A program made the position numbers and the translations under genes. A model generated the notes under the pieces. That model was not told the DNA's origin, did no database searches, and saw only the letters and a list, made by a program, of their open reading frames with translations. From NCBI GenBank assembly GCA_015680685.1, contig MNCI01010443.1, positions 1,031,483 through 1,095,482 on the forward strand: a stretch of DNA of 64,000 nucleotides, read 5' to 3'. Numbering within the stretch: position 1 is the first letter of the stretch; every line of letters starts with the position of its first letter. This document shows positions 24,534 to 34,230 of the stretch, one piece after another. This DNA is from Gnetum montanum. Its lineage: Eukaryota; Streptophyta; Gnetopsida; Gnetales; Gnetaceae.

Positions 24534-27500
24534 ATGAATCCCCTCAACATCACCACTGCTACCACCCAGAACGTTAACATCTCAGACACAACGGCTGCCC
24601 AGCAATCTATCACACAACATATGGGAGGGCCATCCACAATGGGGCCCCGTCGGTCGTTGAGGTTGCAGGGGAGGGACCCTGCCGCTAACATTATAAGCCA
24701 AGACGAGTATAACTTCATCTGCATTAAGATGCAAGCAGGCCTGGCAGTAGATCGGGCTAAAATGGAGGTAAAAAGGCAATTTGAAATCTTCTACAAAGGG
24801 GGATATGAATTCATCCCTTCCCCATACGACGTAATCCCTATTCCAGAACAATTCTCGGAACTCTTTACGCAGCTCCTTCTGCACAGGAGCCAATCGCTAG
24901 ACCAAATTACGGCAGACCCACAATGGGATGAGAAGGACGAGTTCCCTGCGCAATCTGAGCATGAAGACTCCTATCATACTCTTAGTCCACATAACCACAT
25001 AAACTCCATCTTTAACCCAGACGCAGGGGAAAACATACCCCTCCAACCCCTTAACTCTACCCACACCCAAGCACCATCACAAGGGATATCCGTGTTAGCT
25101 CAGGTCCCTTCCCAGGGTAACCCTTTTACAGCTACGGGTCCATCCTCACAAGCACCACCCCCTCACAGTAACGTGGGGGTGACATTCCAATCTCAAGCGG
25201 TAAGAATGCCGCACATTATACCCATGTCCACATCTACCCACTACATCCCGCATGTCCAAACGCAAACAACCCCTTTCACAGCCGTAACCCAACAAGGGGC
25301 CTCCTCATACAACATGGCCGGACAATGGCTGATGATGGGCACGATGTCGCACCAGATTTCCCACCACTATGTACCACCCCACACGTTGCCACCAGCTCAT
25401 GTGCCTCAGGCACAGCCACGACCACAGCAGCAGCAACCTCCTCTCTACAATGTAGCGCCCCTAGTGCCATCTACTGTACACTTCCCACAAACGTTACCAC
25501 CAACAACGCAACTTTCAGCCTTCCAATCCACCGTTCAACAGTCTAACCCATACAGCCTGTCACAAGGCCAAACCACCATGCTCCCAAGCGCTTAGGATTG
25601 GGCAGATGCCAAAAGAATGATGCAGGAATTAACTGACGAGGTAAAACGCCTCAAGACAACCGCTGACGGGGAATTGAAGGTAGTAGACTTCTATAACGAT
25701 GACCCCATCAGTTCTTCCGTCTCGCCGTTAACTCTACCCAAGGGCATCTCCCTACCAACGCTAACCAAGTATAATGGGGAGACAGATCCTAACGTGCATT
25801 TAATAATGTTCAGGTTGGAGTGCGCACTGCTATAAGCATGGCCCCATGCAATTCTTCGCATATTTCCCATGTCCCTCTCGGAGAGAGCACTCGATTGGTA
25901 TAGGGCGCTCCCAAGAAACTCTGTTTCCTCCTTGGAAAACCTACTACACCAATTCGTGACCAGGTTCAAATATAACCTGAAACCTGAGGCCACCCTAGAT
26001 AGCCTCATGCAGGTCAAGCAGACACCGCTTGAACCGGTCCAGAAATTTATTCAGAGATGGAGTGCAGCCCTCAATGAGCTGCACGAGGAAATCTCCCAGA
26101 CATACCTGCTCACTATTTTAAAAGGAGCCGTCAACGATTTCTTTAAATCCAAGCTGTACTATCTAAACGCGCGCAATCTCAACCAAGCCTTCGAGCAAAT
26201 TAAAAACATAGAAGAAGCAGCCCAAAATAGCAATGACCCGGCTTACATAGCCTTCAAAAATCAACATGCTAAAAAAGATAAAGAAAAGGCTAAAATGACT
26301 ATAGCATCAATAGCAGGGGCACAACAACAAACTAGGCCGTCTCAAGCCCCCGCTAATTACAACAAACAAACTCCAACAGCTACGCCAGAACCATCGTCAC
26401 AGCATAATCCAGCAAACCGCACGCGCAACTTTGAGAGGAAAGAACCCTCTCAATATACACCCCTACCCATGAAGCCATCCCTACTTTTTGACCAGCTCCT
26501 AAAGGCTGGCTTAATGCAGCATAAGCAATTATCTCCCACGGCCATCCAAAGACATGACCGGTTCTATCAACTTGTTCAAAACCCAAGCCTAGCAATGCCG
26601 GATGAGCCCCCCGTACCTAAAGGCTTCCGATGGATCGCTTTTGCGATTACCATCAACAAAATGGGCATGGAACAGACTACTGTTTCACCTTGAAGCAGGA
26701 CCTGCAGCGAATGATCGATGAAGGCCAAATCACCTTCGATGAAGCAAACCCGATTCAACCGCAAAACCAAGCCATGGAAGTCTATAAAGACCCTTTAAAC
26801 ACTAAAGAGGCACCATACACCATCAGTACAATCTGCCTTGACGATGATTCCAAGCCATCTTACGTTAACACCATATCTCCCGAATATACGCGGCCAACAT
26901 CCAACAAGCCTTTTGTAGTTCGCACGCCTGTCCTTGCGCCTACACCTACACCCCGGCTGCACCATCCTTTACAACGGCCGTATGTCGTTCAAATACCCCA
27001 AGCAGTGGCATCACCTAACACCACGACACGCGATAAGCCGTATGTGGTACGGGTCCCTCCTGTCACTCCCCTAAATGCACAAACTCCGAATAACCGGTCT
27101 ACTCCTTTTGTGGTCCGAGTACCCTCAGCAACCGCAACAGCCGAAGCCCAACCTTCGCCCAAACCAACCCCATTTTTCATTAGAATACCTAAAGGTCCCC
27201 AGGACTACCAAGCCGTTGTGTCACAAACACAACCTCAACCTAAGCCCTATGTTGTTAGGGTGCCTGCCCAACCCTCTAACCAAGCACGTCCAGTAGTACA
27301 GGAGTCACCCCGTCCAACCCCATATGTGATGAAACTTCCCACACAAACCGAAATGCCAAAACCAACGGCACCTCCACGCCGCACACGAGAACGTCCCGGA
27401 GATAGACTTGCGCGTGAACGTACAGAGAATGAATGCCAAAGGTTAGCTCTGGGGCCACCTAAGCCCACTCCCCTCAACTCCGTGCCTATGTCATCATCTA

Positions 27501-28663
27501 CCGATCAACCAAACACAGGCAATGAAGGTGAGTCGTCTGAAAAACATGAATCATCCGAAACAACGATTCTGAAAACTAACAAACCAACAAGACGGGAGAT
27601 AAAATTGTTGGGTCCAATGGATCCAATCAACATCGATAGAAACACCCCCAACGGTGAAAACTTGGCAACCGCCTTGACACAAGTCATGCAAGCATTAAAA
27701 CAAAAAAATACTTCACTGAGTTTGTATGACTTAGTGTTAATGTCTCAAACGCATCGAGAAGCTCTAGTACGCATGTTAACATCGATTCTGGTGAGCGAGG
27801 ATCTACCCCCAAACAAGCCCTCCATCCATGCGGTGATGTTCTCACCCCATGGGACTACTTCCAAGCCCCTAAACATCCATGACGACAACATCAAGGTTGA
27901 CAAAAGAACGAAGGAGGTGACAACAGCTCCCATGTTCATAACAATCTGTATAAACCGATTTAAAATACATAGGGTCCATGTAGACGATGGAGCTGCGACA
28001 AACGTCGTGCCATACCACATTATCGAGCAGCTAGGGCTTACTGAACTACTAAAACCAGCCACGACTACATGTTTAAAGTCATTCAGTGGGTCACGTGTAA
28101 TGGTGAAAGGCTCAATAACCTTAGACTTTATAGCGGGAGATCAATTCCTGACATCTGCTGAATTCCTCGTAGTGGACGAGATGCCAGGATTCAACCTAAT
28201 ATTGGGAAGACCCTGGTTAGCCCAACTGAGAGCCGTCTCTTCCCCTATCCATCAAGAAATCCATTTGCCTTATGAAGGCGGAGAAATCTTCATACATGGC
28301 GAAGCTGTTACACCTATTATTTCATCACATATCGACATGGACCAAGGCTCGAAATTCAAACTTGAAGAGCCTAGCCAAAATGACAAAAACCCACGATCGT
28401 CAGTAAATAGCAAATCTTCCAACGTGGAGCAAAAACCTCCTCAAACAGAAATGTCTGTGCCTCCTCGAGTAGAAACTAATATAGAGTTCCCTAGGGACAC
28501 TGAAATATCTGAAAGTGCTAACACAAAAAACACTCCATCAGAAGTCTCTTGGGCTGATTTGCCATTTAATGTAATCAGCGAAGGTGACGCTGAATACCGG
28601 ATCATACCGGTTGAAAAATCGTCTAACATTAAAACAGAAAAGATCAAAAAATTACTGAAGTGA
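24534..28663 (+). pseudogene. gag-pro: Element B: gag-protease polyprotein, nearly intact
   Basis: The start ATG at 24534 is chosen because the element A gag begins at the same residue. Order: N-terminal domain with RRSLRLQGRD; Pro/Gln-rich linker (about 25050-25570); gag core LPTLTKYNGETDPN...LSERALDWYRALP...FVTRFKYNLKP (25600-26240); Lys-rich segment; CDYHQQNGHGTDYC motif (about 26640-26690); seven P(F/Y)VVRVP-type repeats (about 26905-27345); aspartic protease (about 27935-28300) with VDDGAATN and LILGRPWLAQLRA; and a tail ending in TGA at 28661-28663. Faults: TAG at 25593, TAA at 25833 and a one-base deletion near 26629, where element A has CGAATG-like spacing and B has CGATG, shifting the frame. 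These would block a full polyprotein. In Ogre/Tat elements gag-protease precedes pol, as here. Confidence 0.92.
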
Positions 28664-29000
28664 TCTCATCACTCTTAGTTCGAAATGATGTTAAACTATA
28701 AAAATTCTGAAATGACATTAAACTACGATAAAACAAGAAAAACAATTAAATACCACTTCCAGTCCGAAATGACACTAAACTATCATGTCCGCAATGACAT
28801 AAAACTAGCTACGATCAGCAATGATCGGTTAGCCAAAAAATCTATCCACGTCCTCCAAAACATCCCTTGCTTACATATGGGGCCCGAGATGGCCATAAAC
28901 TACACGTGAGCCCCGAAATGACCATAAACAACGCATGCGGCCCGAAATGGCCATAAACTACGCATGGGGCCCGAAATGGCCATAAACTAGTACTCGCTTT
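28664..29000 (+). repeat. Element B: TAAACT array I
   Basis: Starts after the protease stop. Units around GAAATGACATTAAACTA pass into cleaner units of the form GGCCCGAAATGGCC followed by ATAAACTACGCAT (about 28880-28990), with a spacing of about 28-36 bp. The same unit type occurs in C1 (10401-10465) and C2 (20630-20910, minus). Confidence 0.85.
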
Positions 29001-29215
29001 CCGTTCTACTTCGATAATCGCTTCTTGTATTGCTATTTAAAAAGAAAATAAACCAAAATATTTTACATTCCTACAGCATGTTAAACCCAAAATCAGCAAC
29101 CAAAATATATATATATATATATGCATGTTATTATATACAATCAACAATCTCTGTTCATTTCATAGTATTCAAGTTACGCTTTCGGTACAAGTTCGAATCG
29201 AAAAACAAAAAAATG

Positions 29216-32200
29216 CTAAGCATTTGGGGCATGAGGATCATCCTCCTCGGGCCCACCAGCATCAGAGGCCCCTACTCCACTGGGGCCAGCTTCTCCAGTC
29301 TCATCCCCACCTTCATCCTGAAAAGACCAAAGAGGAAGGAATCAACACAAAAACGAGCGAATGTCATAATTTCAAACATTAATCAATCAATTAACTCCAA
29401 AAAGAGACAAAACGCTTACCATAAGAGGTTCCCCCAAGCCGAATTCAAGCCATCGTAGGATCTCCTCTTCAGGAACGCTTACCTAGTCTGTCCCATCAAG
29501 ACCCAAGTCGATATCAGCCAGAGCCTTTCCTTTGTCAACGTCTAACCAGGTGGGACATTTCAAAGGGAATTCGCCCACCGACACCTCCCTAGAGGCTGTC
29601 ATTATCCGCTGTTTAGGAGACTCCATCTCTACAATTGTGTTCTGGGTGAAGGTGTCAAAGGAGGAGCGCAGACCAAGACCCTCCACAAACATCTCTAACT
29701 ATCGCTTCTCAATAGAAACCTCTTTTAGCGACTTCTTGTATTGGTGCTTGTGGTTCTTTTCATCTTGTCCCCATTTGCGAACATTGGAGGTGAAAGCCTT
29801 CCAATCCTGACATTTGGTGTTCAGCAAATCAATTTGGGCTCTGCGCTCTCCTAGCCTCCGTATCAGCCCTGCATGATGATTGAGAAGGTTCCAATACCTT
29901 GTATACGTGACCTCAGAGGTCCGCCAAGCGCGATCATTATTTAATCTAGCTACGACAAACTCATATCGAGCCTTCAAATCATCACGTTCCGTTGACAATG
30001 CAGCATTCTCCTTCTCCTTTGCCTGAATTTGGAGCCATAATTATTCAATGGATCTCCTGCACGTCCACACCGTTTTGGCATTATGAATGAAGCCCTCTGC
30101 TACCTCTTCATAAATAGGTCTAGGCACTTGTTCAATCTCAGGAGATAGTGTAGGAAAACTCTCCATATCGACGGGTTCGGACGGGTCCCACCTCAGTTGG
30201 GCACCTGTCCATAGGAAAAGATAAACGTTAGAACAAACAGAATTGGGCATCAACCTTTAACATAGTAAGAATCTTTCAATGCATCCATACCTATGTCAGG
30301 ATTGATCCGTTCGATCCGCTCGACAACCTCTTCGGCCACCCCAGCTACGAAATCCCTTTTACTTGGCATTTCCATCCAAGTAAAAGGTCCATCAGTGCGT
30401 GAGCCGCTTGTCTTTGGAGGCACCTCGAGGGGGATCTTAGACTCCTTCTCTGGGACGGTCTTGCTCTCCTCTGAGTCCAACAAAAAAATTCACAACAAGG
30501 TAATCCAGGAATATATTAGGCTGCATAATTGAGTAAAGAGATATACCGTTCCCTCTGATCTCATCCTGTGTCGGGGGGTCCCCAAGATCAAGGTTTCCTG
30601 TAAGAAAGCTGTTGAACATTTCTTCAGTTTCCGCTTGATCATTCAGGGGTTTGGTACCTCCAATTCCGCCAGTTCCCTCCCCCAGTAATTCGGTTCCTCC
30701 CGTCAGGTCGGTTAACTCCTCGTCTTCTGGTATGGTCCGCAGATTGTGTTTCTTAACTGCTCAATTCAAAACAAATGAAGTCAGTGGCATACAATCAGCT
30801 ATCGCTACAACTATTGAAATAAAAATAAAAAATTTTTACCAGGAATCTTAAATCAAATCCACTTCACTCTAGGCTGCTCAATCTCACTGGTACCTTCAGC
30901 CGTGCTGTCACGCTTCCCCAATTTAGATTTCGCTTTGCCTATTGTTTCCTTGACCACTCGCTCCGCCTTCCTTGTAGTAGGGGGTACCTCATCAGGTTCC
31001 ACCCCTAGGCTGTCGCGTGTGTAGAGCGAAGGGCTAGACGATCCACTCGTGGTAATCGTAAGGGATTCATCAATCCCCTCAGGGGCTTCTTGGGACTTGG
31101 CTCTGTCAAATAAGTGGTTCACCCAGGGGCGAGATAACTGGTACCTATCACGCAAAACAAATTTGTTTTCCCCATGAACCACCAAAAATTCAGCCAAGCG
31201 ACGAATATAACCAGCGAAGAAAGCGAAGGTAAAATGCAATTGCACCTCTATGTTTGAATGCAGCCGCTCTATATCTTTGGTCATCCCTGATAATAGAAAT
31301 TCTGCCCAGTTATAACGCACGCCAGCCTCGAGAATAGTGTGCATGACTCACACCGCTTCAACACCGAGACTCTTGACTTGTGATAGAGTCTTCGGAAACA
31401 AACGTGCTCTAAATAGGGGATAAAGTTCGTTGACTTTCTCAACCTTCGTTTTCCCCTGCATCGAAAACCCTTTAGTACCCTTCCTCACCCCTAGCCAATC
31501 CTCTAAATCACGGATCATGTCAATTTCTTTATGCATCCTGTCCATAACGACTTTTACGCCATTAGCAAGTACACCAAAAAATCCGCGAGAAATTAGGGTG
31601 ATAATTCAAAAATTACTTTCACGCCCCTAATACGGGCGCTATAGCAAGAGACGGATCTATCAAATGAGTCTACAATCCCGATCATCTCCGCTATAGAAAC
31701 ATTTGGGCTAGGGGCCACAAAGAGTGCCATGAGGCCGGCATGCTCCAAGCAGGCAACAATAGATGGCGAAGCCTTCTTTCGCAACCACTTCTGAGCGGCA
31801 CTAGTTTCACCAAATTTCATCGAAAGAGTAGTTTCAGTCCTCCCAGTCACAACGGAATCCCTGCCAAAGGTGGTGCCAGCTGTAAAGGCAAACCCAAAAC
31901 CTTCATATGAGCTTGACACTTGGCAATTGACCAAACCAAACACGACATCTAGGAAACTTGGCCACTTACTTTCAGTGTTGGACCTTGAAGTTTCACCCAG
32001 ATCAGAAGCAGACGGGAAAATCGGCCCATTAGGGGCCCAGTCAGCATGCAACCAACCACGTGCGGCACATTGCGTAAACGCCTTCGAAAATTTCTTGGGG
32101 AAGTTCTTCATGGCGTCCCTTGTGTGGGCCAAGACGGTCCCATGCATGGTGGGACCCACCATGAACGCTTCCACAGCCATACGCGCCAATCCAATCCCAT

Positions 32201-33323
32201 CGTCGCTTGTGTAGGCCCCATCTGGCGTAACCTTTGGCCTGCGGGAAGGCAACAGCATGTGTCGAAATGAGAGTAAGTATTTGAATGTGAGAAAGAAATG
32301 AATAACCAAAACTAAGACGAAATTACCTTTCAACCCGGTATACTATGCCAGGAGGGTTCTGAAACAAAGTGTGCGCGCGGCCTGCTAAGAACAGTGTGTT
32401 GTTAATGTAGTTGGGGCCCCATGGTAGCTGGTCCCACACACGTGTCAACAGACGAGTCGATTTCGGGCCACCGGGGGGAACACCCTCAGCGACAAGTGGT
32501 CCTTCATCGATGTCCTCCATAAACATTCAGATGTCTTCCGTTGCGCCGGGTAACATGGCCTCAATAATGCTCCGTGCCACATCTTTGCCTAGATGAGACC
32601 AGACCACGACGTCGAAATGATCCAGCAAGAAAGCCAAAAATTCGCAGACCCCGTCCCGGAACCAGACCCCATTATGCTCAACGACCAAATTCGGGGTCGG
32701 GTCACTGCCCTCCAAAGGACCAAACCATGTCAAAACCCCAACTAACTCAATCACTAGAAGGGGAGGCTCAATATCTCTGTAGACCATTAAAACACCACCA
32801 AAGATCAATATCCAAAACTTCATTTTAAAAATTAGACGTTCGCAGAAAAGTTACGCCAAGCGTATACGCCGGGCGTACGAAAAACAGTTATGCCAGGTGT
32901 ATATGCTGGGCGTACGAAAAAGTTACACCAGGCGTATACGCCGGGTGTACGAAAAACAGTTACGCCAGGCGTATATGCCCGCCGTACGAAAAACAGTTAC
33001 GCTCGGCGTACGAAAAAATAGTTAACCCTTCACGCCGAAAATAGTTACGAAAAAAGAAACGAAGCTCTACGCCGAAAATAACACGCGGCGTCTATGCCAA
33101 CATTACTCCAAACCCTTCACACTCGGCGTATACGCCGGAACCCTATGCTAACTGTACGCTACAAAAACAGACTAAAAATCAATGAAAACAGGGTCAAAGG
33201 CCTACCTGCCAGAAGATCCGGGCCACGCGGGGACGCTCGGGCGGGGTAGACACTGCTCTCCTCCACGAACGTCAGTTCAGGTCCTTTCTGTCCTCGGACC
33301 TCTAGTTCTTTGCCTCTGCCCAT
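29216..33323 (-). pseudogene. Antisense eight-exon gene inside element B: degenerate FCP1-like domain, coiled coil, acidic tail
   Basis: Predicted exons (minus): 33323-33206, 32774-32327, 32238-31634, 31550-30840, 30756-30547, 30470-30255, 30204-29420, 29317-29216. All junctions are GT-AG and all phases agree, giving 3195 nt (1,064 codons plus TAG). Introns are 431, 88, 83, 83, 76, 50 and 102 nt. Six in-frame stops remain: TGA at about 32525, 31345 and 30853, TAA at about 30045, and two TAGs at about 29698 and 29483. No frameshifts are needed. Residues 45-57, 78-99 and 164-182 follow the three motifs of FCP1/NIF phosphatases: VIELVGVL where DxDGT is expected, FDVVVWS, and NNTLFLAGRAHTLFQNPPG where a DD..P..NPPG motif is expected. 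The nucleophile Asp is Glu49, the second Asp Val51 and the DD of motif III is absent, so catalysis is unlikely. Exon 7 is coiled-coil-like and exon 8 Glu/Asp-rich. I do not recognise the middle. Weak points: intron 3 borders and the 50-nt intron 6. Confidence 0.82.
32849..33020 (-). repeat. About 43-bp tandem repeats in intron 1 of the antisense gene
   Basis: Four or so units of ACGAAAAACAGTTACGCC followed by AGGCGTATACGCCGGGCGT. The GCGTATACGC core is the same word that fills the LTRs of this element. A related GGCGTCTACGCTGGGG repeat fills the 5' untranslated part at 33340-33480. Confidence 0.85.
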
Positions 33324-33530
33324 CTCGGTGTCTACGTGGGCGATTTCTTCTCGGCGTCTATGCGGGGGGTTTCTTCTCGGCGTCTACGCTGGGGTTCTTC
33401 TCGGCGTGTACGTTGGGGTTTCTTCTCGGCGTGTATGCTGGGGTTTTCACTCGGTGTCTACGCTGGGGTTACGCTCTCGGTTTACGCTCACGCTCCAAAA
33501 GTCAAGTGACAAAATGACGCCCCCACTCCC

Positions 33531-33538
33531 TTTTTATA
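33531..33538 (-). promoter_or_regulatory. TATA box of the antisense gene
   Basis: The minus strand reads GCTATAAAAAGGGAG. A start about 30 bases downstream would leave about 180 bases of leader before the ATG at 33323. Independent of the LTR promoters, which face the other way. Confidence 0.6.
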
Positions 33539-33582
33539 GCACGTTGACGCTGACGCTGATGCTGATGCTGACGCCGCCGCCG

Positions 33583-34229
33583 CCACTGCTGCTTTTCCGT
33601 TTTTCTTGCTTTTTGCCTCATTTTTCGTGCTTTTTCGAATTTGCTTCGAATTTTTCAAAAAAAGATATAAAATTTACACACACAAACGACATAAACAACA
33701 AAATTCAGCATTAANCTACTGGGCAACGAACGGTAGTTTAATGCCATACCAGGCAACGAACGGTAGTTTAATGCCATACTGGGCAACGAACGGTAGTTTA
33801 ATGCCTTACCGGGCAACGAACGACAGTTTAATGCCTTACCGGGCAACGAACGACAGTTTAATGCCTTACCGGGCAACGAACGGCAGTTTAATGCTATACC
33901 AGGCAACGAACGGCAGTTTAATGCTTTACCGGGCAACGAACGGCAGTTTAATGCTATACCAGGCAACGAACGGCAGTTTAATGCCTTACCGGGCAACGAA
34001 CGACAGTTTAATGCCATACCAGGCAACGAACGATAGTTTCATGCCTTACCGGGCAACGAACGGCAGTTTAATGCCATACCGGGCAACGAACGGTAGTTTA
34101 ATGCTGAATTTTGTTGTTTATGTCGTTTATGTGTGTAAATTTTATATCTTTTTTTGAAAAATTCGAAGCAAATTCGAAAAAGCACGAAAAATGAGGCAAA
34201 AAGCAAGAAAAACGGAAAAGCAGCAGTGG
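33583..34229. other. Probable assembly error: reversed segment between two single-N joins
   Basis: N at 33715 and N at 34230 mark joins. The 132 bases before the first N (33583-33714) and the 132 bases before the second N (34098-34229) are reverse complements with one visible mismatch. Flipping 33716-34229 would make it overlap the left contig end exactly and continue into the 30-bp array. The inverted repeat is therefore best read as an overlap placed in the wrong orientation. Confidence 0.88.
33716..34104 (-). repeat. Element B: TAAACT array II, 30-bp units
   Basis: Thirteen units of exactly 30 bp, on the minus strand GGCATTAAACTACCGTTCG followed by TTGCCCGGTAT. The 30-bp period keeps a frame open on both strands, which explains the repetitive frames here; they are not genes. 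Arrays I and III read TAAACT on the plus strand, so this one is likely shown reversed. Confidence 0.92.
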
Positions 34230-34230
34230 N

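Noticed and set aside
29107-29122. TATATATATATATATA run as a promoter
   Set aside because: A simple microsatellite beyond the end of the antisense gene; no transcript start expected there.
33716-34104. 30-bp regular repeats resembling a CRISPR array
   Set aside because: Units are contiguous with no unique spacers, and the setting is a plant retroelement.
33606-34157. Repetitive open frames on both strands (ATNGSLMPYR-like and NCRSLPGKAL-like peptides)
   Set aside because: Produced by the 30-bp array, whose length is a multiple of three; the frame also crosses an N and a misassembled join.
33583-34229. 132-bp inverted repeats as a foldback element or MITE
   Set aside because: The arms end exactly at single Ns and have an array orientation opposite to the rest of the element, so an assembly error is the better reading.
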